A DNA stretch of 64,000 nucleotides, from contig NZ_JAIVKU010000003.1 of NCBI RefSeq assembly GCF_020524165.1, positions 204,135-268,134 on the forward strand. Reading direction: 5' to 3'. This DNA comes from Guptibacillus hwajinpoensis (GTDB lineage Bacteria; Bacillota; Bacilli; Bacillales; Guptibacillaceae). The notes below the pieces were generated by a model that did not search any database, had not been told where the DNA came from, and was given only the letters and a program-made list of their open reading frames with translations. Positions 35,479 to 44,297 of this stretch are shown here, piece by piece (the first letter of the stretch is position 1; the number at the start of each line of letters is the position of its first letter). Made by a program: the position numbers and the translations under genes.

Positions 35479-37263
35479 ATGTCTAATACAATGAACAAAA
35501 CAATCAAGGGTGCGAGCTTTCTAGTAGAGGACGTAACGTTTGAAGATATTTTCACACCGGAGGACTTCTCTGATGAGCATGTCATGATGGGAAAAACAAC
35601 GGAAGACTTTGTATTAAAAGAAGTCGTTCCTCAACTTGAGAAGCTTGAAAACCATGAGTTCGATATCTCTCGTAAATTGCTTGAAAAAGCAGGTGACCTT
35701 GGTCTTCTTGGAGCCGATGTCCCTGAAGAATATGGTGGTCTAGGACTCGACAAAATAAGTTCTTCCGTTATAACAGAAAAATTCTCTCGTGCTCGAGGCT
35801 TTTCAGTTAGCTATGGTGCACACGTGGGGATTGGTTCCCTGCCAATCGTATTTTTCGGCGATGAAGATCAAAAGAAAAAGTACCTTCCAGGTCTAGCTAC
35901 AGGCGAGAAGATTGCTGCCTATGCACTAACGGAGCCTGGATCAGGGTCGGATGCTCTTGGAGCGAAAACGACTGCGAAACTAAACGAAGAAGGAACGCAT
36001 TACATTTTAAATGGTGAGAAGCAATGGATTACAAACTCTGCTTTTGCAGATGTATTCATTGTATATGCGAAAATTGATGGTGAAAAGTTCACTGCTTTTA
36101 TTGTAGAGCGTGATTCTAAAGGACTTTCCACAGGTCCAGAAGAAAAGAAAATGGGAATTAAAGCTTCTTCTACAAGAACATTGATTCTTGATGATGTTAT
36201 GGTTCCTAAAGAAAATCTTCTTGGTGAAGCAGGAAAAGGTCATGTGATTGCCTTTAACATTCTTAACGTGGGTAGATATAAGCTTGCTGTAGGTACAATT
36301 GGTGCCATGAAGAGAGGGATCGAACTTGCAGCTAAGTATGCTAACGAGCGTAAGCAATTCAACACGCCAATTGCAAAGTTCTCTCTTATTCAAGAAAAAT
36401 TAGCAAACATGGCTGTTGCGACTTACGCTACGGAAAGTTCGACATACCGTACAGGTGGACTTTTCGAGCAAAAGCTAGGAAAACTTTCCGATGAGGAACA
36501 GAAAAATGGTGCTAAAGTAGCTGAAGCAATCGCAGAATACGCGATTGAATGCTCACTAAATAAAGTGTTTGCTTCTGAAGCACTTGATTATGTAGCAGAT
36601 GAAGCTCTACAAATTCACGGTGGTTATGGTTTCATGTCTGAATATGAAGTTGAGAAAATGTATCGTGATTCTCGCATTAACCGTATTTTTGAAGGTACAA
36701 ATGAGATTAACCGCCTTCTTGTTCCGGGTACGCTGGTTCGTAAGACAATGAAAGGTGAACTACCATTATTTGAAAAAGCAACGGCTCTTCAAGAAGAACT
36801 CATGATGCTTACTCCACAAGAAATTGGGGATGCGCCACTTGAGCAAGAAAAGCATCTTGTTGCGATGGCGAAGAAAATCATGCTAATGGCTGCTGGAACA
36901 GCAGTGCAAAAGTATGGCAAAGCGCTTGATAAAGAGCAAGAAGTTTTATCAAACATTGCGGACATCGTAAGTGAAATCTACTCAATGGAATCAGCTGTCC
37001 TACGCACAGAAAAAGCGATCAATAAAACGAGTGCAGAAAAGCAAAACCAAAAGCTTCTTCTCACACAAGTGTTCTGTCAGGAAGCGTTCAATCGCATAGA
37101 GGCACATGCGAAAGAAACATTGGTTGCTGTTGAAACTGGGGATTCTCTACGCATGATGATTTCGGCTCTTCGTAAACTTTCACGTTACACACCGATTAAT
37201 GTGATTGCAAAGAAACGTGAAATTGCCGCTACCGTTCTAGAGCAACAGCGCTTTACTGTTTAA
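35479..37263 (+). CDS. fadE: acyl-CoA dehydrogenase FadE
   Basis: A 594-residue FAD enzyme for the first beta-oxidation step. It shows the substrate/FAD segments AYALTEPGSGSDALGAKTTA, KQWITNSAFADVFIVYA and the C-terminal ALQIHGGYGFMSEYEVEKMY followed by RIFEGTNEINRLL. The long C-terminal helical extension resembles VLCAD-type enzymes. GGAGGA suits ATG 35479 rather than ATG 35470. Last gene of fadNAE; a terminator follows. Confidence 0.96.
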   Translation: MSNTMNKTIKGASFLVEDVTFEDIFTPEDFSDEHVMMGKTTEDFVLKEVVPQLEKLENHEFDISRKLLEKAGDLGLLGADVPEEYGGLGLDKISSSVITEKFSRARGFSVSYGAHVGIGSLPIVFFGDEDQKKKYLPGLATGEKIAAYALTEPGSGSDALGAKTTAKLNEEGTHYILNGEKQWITNSAFADVFIVYAKIDGEKFTAFIVERDSKGLSTGPEEKKMGIKASSTRTLILDDVMVPKENLLGEAGKGHVIAFNILNVGRYKLAVGTIGAMKRGIELAAKYANERKQFNTPIAKFSLIQEKLANMAVATYATESSTYRTGGLFEQKLGKLSDEEQKNGAKVAEAIAEYAIECSLNKVFASEALDYVADEALQIHGGYGFMSEYEVEKMYRDSRINRIFEGTNEINRLLVPGTLVRKTMKGELPLFEKATALQEELMMLTPQEIGDAPLEQEKHLVAMAKKIMLMAAGTAVQKYGKALDKEQEVLSNIADIVSEIYSMESAVLRTEKAINKTSAEKQNQKLLLTQVFCQEAFNRIEAHAKETLVAVETGDSLRMMISALRKLSRYTPINVIAKKREIAATVLEQQRFTV

Positions 37264-37316
37264 TGTGATTTAAGATTAAGGGTAATTTTAATCACTTCCA
37301 AACCAAATTCTCTTTC

Positions 37317-37344
37317 ATCCCTCCAACAATGGGGGGATTTTTTT
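37317..37344 (+). terminator. terminator of fadNAE
   Basis: ATCCCTCC and GGGGGGAT arms followed by T7. Confidence 0.88.
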
Positions 37345-37496
37345 CTCATGATTAGGAAAGATAAAGAGTGGTTAAATAAAGGAGTTTTCTTTTTCATGCC
37401 GAAAGCTAACTTTGTAGAAGCTTCTGTATTTGTCCTTACACTGTCATGTGGTAAACTATCCATAGAATCACATGAAGTTCTTAAGGAGGAACAATT

Positions 37497-37856
37497 TTGC
37501 CCATTACATTTTATGCCTATCCTAAATGCGGGACATGCCGTAAAGCCAAAAAATGGTTTGAGCAAAACGATGTGGAAGTAAATGAAATTCACATCGTAGA
37601 AAATCCACCATCAAAAAATGAATTAGCCACTATGGTTGATCAAAGTGGATTACCAATCAAGAAATTTTTTAACACAAGCGGTCAGAAATATCGAGAGCTT
37701 GGTTTAAAAGATAAAGTTGCCTCATCTTCTCAAGATGAATTGCTCGACATTCTTTCATCTGATGGTATGTTAATCAAGCGTCCGCTCGTAACAGACGGAC
37801 AGAATGTGACTGTTGGGTTTAAAGAAGAGTCTTTTGAGGAAATGTGGAAACGATAA
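37497..37856 (+). CDS. yusI: ArsC/Spx-like thioredoxin-fold protein YusI
   Basis: A 119-residue ArsC-family protein with the N-terminal redox motif KCGTCRKAKKW (CxxC) and the late KRPLVTDGQNVTVGFKEE segment shared by Spx and arsenate-reductase-like proteins. The start is TTG 37497 with AAGGAGGAA upstream. Gene order fadE-yusI-gcvH is as in B. subtilis. The substrate of YusI is not known. Confidence 0.9.
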   Translation: MPITFYAYPKCGTCRKAKKWFEQNDVEVNEIHIVENPPSKNELATMVDQSGLPIKKFFNTSGQKYRELGLKDKVASSSQDELLDILSSDGMLIKRPLVTDGQNVTVGFKEESFEEMWKR

Positions 37857-37866
37857 AATAGTTGCT

Positions 37867-37905
37867 TAATTAATAATAACTATTATACGATAGTTATTGT
37901 AATTA
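37867..37905. other. AT-rich interrupted palindrome before gcvH
   Basis: TAATTAATAATAACTAT (37867-37883) pairs with ATAGTTATTGTAATTA (37890-37905); the 9-bp AATAACTAT/ATAGTTATT core is perfect. It lies between yusI and gcvH and lacks a T run, so an operator is as likely as a transcript-end hairpin. Confidence 0.45.
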
Positions 37906-37957
37906 ATATGATTGAATAACCTTAATTTAGAGGAATTATTTCAGGGAGGAATTACCA

Positions 37958-38347
37958 ATGAACTTACCAAAAGATTTTCGCTATTCAGAAGAACACGAAT
38001 GGGTGCAAGTGCAAGAAGACGGAAACATCCGCATCGGTATTACAGATTTCGCACAATCAGAGCTTGGAGACATCGTTTTTGTTGAACTTCCAGAAGAAGG
38101 CGACACCATCGAATCTGACGAGCCGTTTGGTAGTGTTGAGTCTGTAAAGACAGTATCTGAGTTGTATGCACCGATCTCAGGCAAAGTCCTCTCTGTCAAT
38201 GAAGATCTAGAAGACAGCCCTGAATTCGTTAATGATTCACCATACGAAAAAGCATGGATGGTTGTTGTTGAACCTTCTGAGCCTTCTCAAATTGAAGAGC
38301 TTATGACTGCAGAAGCTTACGAAAAAATGGTAAGTGAAGACGAATAA
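37958..38347 (+). CDS. gcvH: glycine cleavage system H protein
   Basis: A 129-residue lipoyl carrier protein. Lys64 in [15 protein letters not shown] is the lipoylation site. It shuttles the aminomethyl group in glycine cleavage and, in Bacillus, is the octanoyl/lipoyl relay for other complexes. AGGGAGG precedes the ATG. The other gcv genes are not in the window, as in B. subtilis, where gcvH is separate. Confidence 0.97.
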   Translation: MNLPKDFRYSEEHEWVQVQEDGNIRIGITDFAQSELGDIVFVELPEEGDTIESDEPFGSVESVKTVSELYAPISGKVLSVNEDLEDSPEFVNDSPYEKAWMVVVEPSEPSQIEELMTAEAYEKMVSEDE

Positions 38348-38488
38348 TAAACTTGCGGCATTATCTTTTGAAGAAATGAATGATGAGTGGGTAGGTTTCA
38401 TCATAAACTCTAATCAATGGTTCTCTTTTGTTTAGTTCTCTATTATAGAGGCTGTAAAGAAAGATACTATATAGAGGAGATGATCCCA

Positions 38489-38737
38489 ATGATTGATACT
38501 TCTCGTCCTATGGTAAGAATTGATATCACGAATAAAGTTTATGGTAAATTTGATCAAAAAGCGATGAACCTCTTTCTGAACAAAGAAAAAATCGGCCGTA
38601 TTTTATTCTCTGATCAGGGCAATCGCTACGAGTTATCAGAAGGATACGAATTTGTTCAAGATAAAATTTACCATTACGAACAAGCCCTAGAGCAAAATGC
38701 AAAGTACGTAGAAGACTGCGACCTCGGCTGGTGTTAA
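38489..38737 (+). CDS. yusG: DUF2553 protein YusG
   Basis: An 82-residue protein (MIDTSRPMVRIDITNKVYGK...) with a segment KEKIGRILFSDQGNRYELSE and a Cys-containing end (DCDLGWC). It matches YusG/DUF2553 in size and position after gcvH. AGAGGAG before ATG 38489 decides the start. Function unknown. Confidence 0.8.
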   Translation: MIDTSRPMVRIDITNKVYGKFDQKAMNLFLNKEKIGRILFSDQGNRYELSEGYEFVQDKIYHYEQALEQNAKYVEDCDLGWC

Positions 38738-38743
38738 TAGGAA

Positions 38744-38860
38744 AAGCGAAAGCGCTCGTTAAGGCCCGATAAGCACTGGAAGCTTTCAGATGGAACACGG
38801 TCTTTGTTTTCCGGTTGAAAGGTGAAGTGATCGAGCGCCTGGTAATCCCCGACAAGCTTA
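38744..38860. repeat. Bacillaceae-type interspersed structured repeat
   Basis: GCGAAAGCGCTCGTTAAGGC is followed by CCGATAAGCACTGGAAG and ends with GATCGAGCGCCTGGTAATCC, then CCCGACAAGC. GCGCTCG (38752-38758) pairs with CGAGCGC (38832-38838), with smaller pairings inside (CTTTCA/TGAAAG). The wording resembles the non-coding repeat family found many times in genomes of Bacillus relatives. Only this copy is in the window. Confidence 0.55.
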
Positions 38861-38900
38861 ATGTCTTCATTCAAACGACAGCATCGTGCTTCCTACCATA

Positions 38901-38929
38901 AAAAAACCGGCCCATTGGCCGGTTTTTTT
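38901..38929. terminator. bidirectional terminator
   Basis: AAAAAACCGGCC and GGCCGGTTTTTT arms with a CATT loop, A/T runs on both sides. It serves yusG from the left and the peroxiredoxin gene from the right. Confidence 0.93.
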
Positions 38930-39431
38930 ATGCTTTGTTTTTACGAATATATTTTATGGTTTTAATAAGTCCATCTGCTGATGGGCGTCCGAATGGGCTG
39001 GACTGGAGAAACTGTGCCATTAGTTTACCGTTCTCGTCAATTAAGAAAATGGCTGGTTCGCCGTGTTCGCCATGGTCTTCATATGGAGAGTCTTCTCGAT
39101 GCATCATAACCCCATATGAGTCGATTGCAGCATTTTCGTTGTCGCTCAATACTGGGAACTCAAGGGCATGCTTTTCTTTCATTTTTCGAAGAGATTCCAA
39201 TTCGTCTTTCGCGATCGCAATTGGATGTACGTCTAATTTCTGAAAAGCGCCAAGATGTTCCTGAAGTTCTTCTAGCTGTTCATTACAAACGGGACACCAT
39301 TCACCTCTAAAAAATACAAGCATATGCCAGCGGTTATCTTCTTGCTGGTGCTGCTCAAATTGAAAGAGCTCGCCTTCTGTGTTGATAAGTGAAAAAGATG
39401 GTGCCTGGTCTCCAAGGTTTAGTTTTGCCAT
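38928..39431 (-). CDS. peroxiredoxin / AhpC-TSA family protein
   Basis: A 167-residue thioredoxin-fold protein with FFRGEWCPVCNEQLEELQEH (CxxC at the redox site), VLSDNENAAIDSYGV and EPAIFLIDENG. It belongs to the AhpC/TSA peroxiredoxin-like group and should reduce peroxides or act as a thiol reductase in the cytosol. GGAGTGA favours the ATG at 39429-39431 over the GTG 9 bp upstream. Confidence 0.9.
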   Translation of the reverse strand: MAKLNLGDQAPSFSLINTEGELFQFEQHQQEDNRWHMLVFFRGEWCPVCNEQLEELQEHLGAFQKLDVHPIAIAKDELESLRKMKEKHALEFPVLSDNENAAIDSYGVMMHREDSPYEDHGEHGEPAIFLIDENGKLMAQFLQSSPFGRPSADGLIKTIKYIRKNKA

Positions 39432-39570
39432 TTTTATCACTCCATTCTTTAATCATATTGATTTATTTCCACCAGTTGAGCATGATAAAACATAATTGCG
39501 TGGTTTAACTGGACAGGTGTTAAGGGAAAATAGGAACTGGAAAAGAAAATGACCTATGGAGGTAATGATA

Positions 39571-40098
39571 ATGGCTTTGTCGAAGGAAGAATTACAGCAA
39601 TTTAAAAAACAGCTACTTGATTTAAAGAAAGAGCTTCTAGATAGTGGTGCAAGTCATCATGATGAAAATGCATCATTATCGGATGAAACAGGAGAATTAA
39701 CATGGTACGATAATCATTTTGCGGATATGGCTTCTGAGTTGGACCAAAGAGAGAAAGATATTACGCTAGAAGATGCAGCAAGAGAGCGATTGAGTTTAAT
39801 TAATACGGCACTTGACCGCATACGTGAAGGAAACTATGGCATTTGTGTGGATACTGGAGAAGAGATTGATAAGGAACGTCTTGAAGCCATTCCTTATGCG
39901 ATTCGAACAAAAGAGGCTCAGGATAAGTTAGAAGAGAACAAAGAAGATAGCCGGCCAGATGATGAATCTACTTTTGAGACTTCAGGTAATCGAGAAGATG
40001 ATCGTCTACGTACAGTTGATGATCTTCAAAGAGAACATGGTAATTCGACTTCTGAAACGTATTTAGAAGAAGATGATCCAGATAAAGAATCAGAATAA
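39571..40098 (+). CDS. DksA/TraR-like protein (YteA type)
   Basis: About 175 residues. A coiled N-terminal region (LSKEELQQFKKQLLDLKKEL) is followed by LINTALDRIREGNYGICVDTGEEIDKERL. The zinc-finger position has only one cysteine (YGICVDTGEEI) instead of the CxxC pairs of DksA, as in the YteA group of Bacillaceae. GGAGG fits ATG 39571. YteA-type proteins are linked to sporulation; a transcription-related role is inferred. Confidence 0.85.
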   Translation: MALSKEELQQFKKQLLDLKKELLDSGASHHDENASLSDETGELTWYDNHFADMASELDQREKDITLEDAARERLSLINTALDRIREGNYGICVDTGEEIDKERLEAIPYAIRTKEAQDKLEENKEDSRPDDESTFETSGNREDDRLRTVDDLQREHGNSTSETYLEEDDPDKESE

Positions 40099-40235
40099 AC
40101 GGTTATCTGGCTCAATAGCTGTTCTGTTATCACTTCGCGTTGGCGATTCTAATGATAAAATGAAACGATTTGCTTCCAACCACCATATGCTATAGCAATG
40201 CATTGATACGACAGCTTGAAATGGAGCGTTGTGCC

Positions 40236-40565
40236 ATGAATGATAAAGTTATTATTGTTGAAGGAAAAACAGATAAACAGCAGTTGATGAGAGTATTAGA
40301 TGAACCCGTTCATATTATTTGCACATATGGAACAATTAGCTTTGAGCGACTTGAGGAACTAAGTGAAGAGCTTGAAGAAAAAGATGTATTTGTTTTGGTG
40401 GATGCAGATGATGCAGGTGAGAAATTGAGGCGTCAGTTAACACGAGAAATCCCCCATGCAGAACATCTCTATATCACGATGCTTCATCGTGAGGTTGCAG
40501 AAACCCCGCTGAATTATTTAACAAGAATTTTAAGAGCAGCAAAGTTTAAAGTAGTAACAGTTTAA
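40236..40565 (+). CDS. yusF: Toprim domain protein YusF
   Basis: A 109-residue Toprim protein: KVIIVEGKTDKQQLMRVL supplies the catalytic Glu and VFVLVDADDAGEKLRRQL the DxD motif. Toprim domains bind Mg2+ in nucleases, topoisomerases and primases; the small YusF form has no known substrate. The start at 40236 follows TGGAGCG. Order yusG...yusF-yusE matches B. subtilis apart from the two inserted genes. Confidence 0.88.
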   Translation: MNDKVIIVEGKTDKQQLMRVLDEPVHIICTYGTISFERLEELSEELEEKDVFVLVDADDAGEKLRRQLTREIPHAEHLYITMLHREVAETPLNYLTRILRAAKFKVVTV

Positions 40566-40584
40566 TGTAAGAAAAGATCATAGA

Positions 40585-40610
40585 AGGGAAGCTTTAATAG
40601 CTTCCTTTTT
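40585..40610 (+). terminator. terminator of yusF
   Basis: GGGAAGCT and AGCTTCC arms followed by TTTTT. Confidence 0.8.
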
Positions 40611-40637
40611 GGCCTGATAAGGATTGGAGCATGCGGA

Positions 40638-40955
40638 ATGCAAGAAATTACCGATGAAGCCTTACTAAAAAAGCACTTAAAAACAAAAGGAAGTATCCTA
40701 TTCTTCTACACACCCTTTTGTCAGACGTGTAAAATAGCTGAGCGAATGTTACATATTGTTACAGAAGCAAAAGAAATGGAAGCTACGGTATTTACATGTA
40801 ATTTAAATTATTTTCCATGGGTTTCAGAAGCTCTCGGAATACAAAGTGTTCCTGCATTAACAGTTATTGGTGGAAATGATGACGATCGAACGCTTTTTGC
40901 GTTTGAGTCAGTGATAAAAGTCGATGATTTTCTTAATTCAAGTAAATTCTTTTGA
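40638..40955 (+). CDS. yusE: thioredoxin-like protein YusE
   Basis: A 105-residue thioredoxin fold with the active-site motif FYTPFCQTCKIAERML (CxTC) and LGIQSVPALTVI, which has the cis-Pro of thioredoxins. Likely a cytosolic dithiol reductase. It follows yusF as in B. subtilis. Confidence 0.88.
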   Translation: MQEITDEALLKKHLKTKGSILFFYTPFCQTCKIAERMLHIVTEAKEMEATVFTCNLNYFPWVSEALGIQSVPALTVIGGNDDDRTLFAFESVIKVDDFLNSSKFF

Positions 40956-40992
40956 TGTAATTTGACCATTTACTTGATATTTAAACGTTCTA

Positions 40993-41017
40993 AAAACCCT
41001 ATATATATAGGGTTTTG
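40993..41017 (+). terminator. terminator of yusE
   Basis: AAAACCCTATA and TATAGGGTTTT arms, perfect. Confidence 0.78.
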
Positions 41018-41292
41018 CGGATGAGTAATTTGCTGAAAATTAAGCAAGATTAATAATGATAAAATAATATAACAGGAAGTAAAGAAACAGTAACATTGTC
41101 ATAAAATTGTATTTTCGTTGATGCTGATTGAGTGGTATAACTGAATAGAGTCACCATTCCACTGTTTTATACGAATGGTGGCACATTTCATTTTCTAAAC
41201 TATTATAGAATTTCCAAAATTAAAAAGACATCCAAGAAACCAACCCGAAAAGCAGTTAGATGAAATCAACTGCAAGATGAGAGGTGTATAAC
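41018..41292 (+). other. sigI upstream region with hairpin
   Basis: CACCATTC (41152-41159) pairs with GAATGGTG (41173-41180). No SigI-type promoter (CCCCC-like -35 with CGAA -10) was clearly seen. Otherwise AT-rich and non-coding. Confidence 0.45.
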
Positions 41293-42057
41293 ATGACAAC
41301 CATTTCAATCAGCGCAATGGGAAATTTCGCTACTAAAAATGAAAATAAAAAAGAGAGTATTACTTTAGAAGATAAAGTTGACAGTATACAAAAAGGAAAT
41401 CAGGCATTACGAAACCAACTTTTAGAAGACTATCAACCTTTTATTAAGAAGATTACGTCAAAAGTCTGCAATCGTTATATAAATCATTCGATGGATGAGT
41501 TTAGTATTGGACTATCCGCTTTTAATGAAGCGATGGATCAGTTTCGTAAAGGCCAGGGAAGCAGATTTTTAACATTTGCCGATATGGTTATCAGAAGAAG
41601 AGTGATTGATTATATACGAAAAGAAGCGCGACAAAACAAATACATTTACCTTGAACCTGAGGAACTTGATGAAGAAGGGCGCCTAGAAGATAGTTTTGCA
41701 GAACAGAAAGCTGCCCTTGATGTCTATGAAATTGATAAACAGCGTGAAGTGAGAATGTTTGAAATCGAGGAATACGAGCAGTTACTTAAGAAATTTAGTA
41801 TTACGTTCAAGGTTCTCAGCAAAAACTGCCCAAAACATATTGATGCAAGAGAAAACGCCAAGATGATCGCAAAATTGATCGCGGATGATCACGTTCTTTC
41901 AGGATATCTATTAGAGAAAAAGCAGCTCCCGATAAAAGATTTGCTGTCACTCGTTACATGCAGTCGCAAAACGATTGAACGTAATCGAAAGTATATAATA
42001 GCAGTGGCTTTAATTCATTTAGGTGGATTTAACGCGCTGAAATCTTATATACAGTAG
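41293..42057 (+). CDS. sigI: RNA polymerase sigma factor SigI
   Basis: A 254-residue sigma-I family protein. The region-2-like segment runs through YQPFIKKITSKVCNRYINHS and GQGSRFLTFADMVIRRRVID, and the C-terminal helix-turn-helix includes LLSLVTCSRKTIERNRKYII. SigI responds to heat or wall stress in Bacillus and to polysaccharides in Clostridium. GAGAGGTG favours ATG 41293 over GTG 41284. The anti-sigma gene rsgI follows after 22 bp. Confidence 0.94.
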   Translation: MTTISISAMGNFATKNENKKESITLEDKVDSIQKGNQALRNQLLEDYQPFIKKITSKVCNRYINHSMDEFSIGLSAFNEAMDQFRKGQGSRFLTFADMVIRRRVIDYIRKEARQNKYIYLEPEELDEEGRLEDSFAEQKAALDVYEIDKQREVRMFEIEEYEQLLKKFSITFKVLSKNCPKHIDARENAKMIAKLIADDHVLSGYLLEKKQLPIKDLLSLVTCSRKTIERNRKYIIAVALIHLGGFNALKSYIQ

Positions 42058-42079
42058 TTGGAAAAAAGGGGGCCAGGGG

Positions 42080-43360
42080 ATGAAAAAAGGGGTCATTATG
42101 GACATTCGCGGAAGAAAGGCAGTTGTATTAACTCCTGAGGGAGAATTTACAACAATCAATCTCAAGCGAAATCATACGTTAACAATCGGCTCTGAAATTA
42201 AACTTACACCAAAACCACTTAATAAGAAAATAGGTTACTTTACCCCCTCTATGCCCACCCTGGCCGGTATGGCAGCAATTCTATTGTTAGTTGTCATCGT
42301 AACAGGCGTTATTCCTGTTAGACAAAATGATGCAGTTGCAGCCTATGTAAGCTTTGATATCAACCCAAGTATTGAGGTTGGAATTAATTCTGATCTTGAA
42401 GTTGTTCAATATCAAGCATGGAATTCAGACGGTGAAGGGTTGAACTTAGAACGGGAAACAATGAATATGCCACTTAGCGAATTCGGAGGCTTACTTGTTT
42501 CCAAACTCGATGAAAAAGGCTATTTAGAAGAAAATCGCAAATTACTTATTGTCGCTTCAAACGCTGAGAATAAGGGGATCAGCGAAGACCTTGAAACGAT
42601 CATAAGAGGATTTGAGCAGAATGATGCACTTGTTAATCAAGCGATTGCGATAACAACCATTCTTGATGCCGATTACAGTGCTCATGAAAAAGCGAATGAA
42701 CTTGGACTATCACAAGGAAAATACATGACTTACCTCGCTGCCATAGATCGAGGCGCATCTTTATCTATCGATGAAGTGCGTAATCTTTCTGTGAGTAAAA
42801 TGGATGAAATGCAGTCAGAAACCATGACCGCTGTGGAGACGAATCAATCTGACAAGTCTAGTGAGTCTAAAGTGAAAGAGACGCCAAGCCCGATTGAGGA
42901 TTCAGTCGTCCAATTAAACGAAAAGACAGTAGATGATCATAAGAACGAAAATGGAGAACTGATTCTCGAGAGTGAAGAAGCAGATAATAAATTACAAGAT
43001 AAACAGTCTGATAAAGACGTAGAAAGTAGTACCAACCAAGAACAAAACAATTCTTCTACGGTACCTAAAGCTCAAAAAGATCATGAAAAAGAAGAAGAGA
43101 AACAAGAAAAAGCAGAAAAAAAAACGAGTACTAAACTAGCGAAAGAACAAGAAAAAGAAAAGAAGCAAGCTGAAAAGAGTCAAGAAAAAGCTGAAAAAGA
43201 AAATAAAAAAGAACAAGAAAAAGTAGAAAAGAAAATTGAAAAGGAACAAGAACAAGAGGAAAAGAAGAACGAAAAAGAGCTCAAAAAGAATGATGAATAT
43301 GAAAAAGAGAAATTAGAAGATAACAAAGGCAAGTCTGAAGAAAAGAAAAAAGATAAGTAA
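42080..43360 (+). CDS. rsgI: anti-sigma-I factor RsgI
   Basis: A 426-residue single-span protein. The cytosolic RsgI_N domain (about 1-50, MKKGVIMDIRGRKAVVLTPE) should bind SigI. One membrane helix (about 55-75) follows. The external domain starts YVSFDINPSIEVGINSD, whose Asn-Pro is the site of self-cleavage in studied RsgI proteins. The last ~150 residues are an extended Glu/Lys/Gln-rich tail, probably spanning or contacting the wall. There is no carbohydrate-binding domain. Confidence 0.94.
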   Translation: MKKGVIMDIRGRKAVVLTPEGEFTTINLKRNHTLTIGSEIKLTPKPLNKKIGYFTPSMPTLAGMAAILLLVVIVTGVIPVRQNDAVAAYVSFDINPSIEVGINSDLEVVQYQAWNSDGEGLNLERETMNMPLSEFGGLLVSKLDEKGYLEENRKLLIVASNAENKGISEDLETIIRGFEQNDALVNQAIAITTILDADYSAHEKANELGLSQGKYMTYLAAIDRGASLSIDEVRNLSVSKMDEMQSETMTAVETNQSDKSSESKVKETPSPIEDSVVQLNEKTVDDHKNENGELILESEEADNKLQDKQSDKDVESSTNQEQNNSSTVPKAQKDHEKEEEKQEKAEKKTSTKLAKEQEKEKKQAEKSQEKAEKENKKEQEKVEKKIEKEQEQEEKKNEKELKKNDEYEKEKLEDNKGKSEEKKKDK

Positions 43361-43396
43361 AGCATCATGCTATCATTTATTTTATATCCAATAGTT

Positions 43397-43424
43397 AAGC
43401 CAGAGGGATTCCTCTGGCTTTTTT
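43397..43424. terminator. terminator of rsgI
   Basis: AAGCCAGAGG and CCTCTGGCTT arms followed by T6; the converging minus-strand gene ends 10 bp further on. Confidence 0.92.
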
Positions 43425-43434
43425 CTATGCCCCT

Positions 43435-43854
43435 TTAAGTCATGATCGAAGGGAGAGCTTTTGCAATATCGAGAAATGAAGACTGATCATCAAAAACGTT
43501 AACGATTTGATGGTTTTTATTGAGTAGAACCGTTGTAGGTACTCCAGTACATCCATAGTGATCATATGTTTCTCGTCCATTGTCTTCTAAAACGGGAAAA
43601 GAAAGATCGTTTTTTAACGTAAATTCTTTACCTGCTTCATCAGAGCGTTCTCGTCCAGTTACATTAATGGTTAGGAAGGCTAGTTTTTCAAGATCAGCAT
43701 GTTGATAAAATTGCTCTTTCATCGGCAAATCTTTCATACAGTCCGGACACCATGAAGCCCAGAAGGTGATCATCATAGGTTTTCCAGCAAAGTCAGAGAG
43801 CTGAATCACTTCGCCACTTTTAATATCCTCTAATGCAAAGAAGGGGGCTTTCAT
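43435..43854 (-). CDS. TlpA/ResA-like thiol-disulfide protein without signal
   Basis: A 139-residue thioredoxin-fold protein with TFWASWCPDCMKDLPMKEQF (CxxC) and GVPTTVLLNKNHQIVNVF (cis-Pro). Relatives such as ResA are membrane-anchored, but this one has no signal or membrane helix, so it should act in the cytosol. AGAGGTGAA precedes the ATG. Confidence 0.9.
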   Translation of the reverse strand: MKAPFFALEDIKSGEVIQLSDFAGKPMMITFWASWCPDCMKDLPMKEQFYQHADLEKLAFLTINVTGRERSDEAGKEFTLKNDLSFPVLEDNGRETYDHYGCTGVPTTVLLNKNHQIVNVFDDQSSFLDIAKALPSIMT

Positions 43855-44023
43855 CGTTGTTCACCTCTTTTTAATGGTCTATCGATACCTTATCAAAAAG
43901 TTCATTCTAACGAAACTTTTTTGTGATGCACTGTTCCATCAGTCTATCGTATTACATACTGAATTCATCCTAAAAAAGAATTCATAACGTTAAGTGAAAA
44001 GAAGAAAAATTCCGAAAAAATGT

Positions 44024-44052
44024 TTGACACTAATACGCCACCTTGCTAAAAT
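44024..44052 (+). promoter_or_regulatory. promoter of metX-metY
   Basis: TTGACA (44024-44029), a 17-nt spacer and TAAAAT (44047-44052), about 35 bp before the SAM riboswitch. Confidence 0.8.
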
Positions 44053-44084
44053 AAACACAATTAATTAAAAAACGAAATATTCAT

Positions 44085-44193
44085 ACTTATCTAGAGAGGC
44101 GGAGGGACTGGCCCTATGAAGCCCGGCAACCGTCAAACCAATGTTGGTTTGAAAAGGTGCCAAATCCTGCAGGAGAAATCCTGGAAGATAAGC
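44085..44193 (+). ncRNA. SAM-I (S-box) riboswitch upstream of metX
   Basis: The S-box signature is clear: AGAGGCGGAGGGACTGGCCC, TATGAAGCCCGGCAACC, AAGGTGCCAAATCCTGC and GAAGATAAG, with P1 formed by CTTATC and GATAAG. A terminator follows at 44212-44243. SAM binding would stop transcription before metX. Confidence 0.97.
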
Positions 44194-44211
44194 GAAGCTG
44201 ATGAATGAATC

Positions 44212-44243
44212 AAGCCTCTCTGTCTTTCAGAGAGGCTTTTTAT
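44212..44243 (+). terminator. S-box terminator
   Basis: AAGCCTCTCTG and CAGAGAGGCTT arms followed by TTT. The left arm can also pair with the AGAGAGGC of the riboswitch start, the usual alternative antiterminator logic. Confidence 0.9.
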
Positions 44244-44297
44244 ATTACTCAAAACGAATGCAGGAAGCTTGGATTGTTTGAAAGGAGAGATAGGGGT

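Noticed and set aside
41018..41292. SigI-dependent autopromoter
   Set aside because: The expected CCCCC-type -35 and CGAA -10 pair was not found with proper spacing.
44205..44297. upstream extension of metX through the S-box terminator
   Set aside because: The frame is open, but it lies in the riboswitch terminator and lacks a ribosome site; TTG 44298 behind AAAGGAGAG gives the normal protein.
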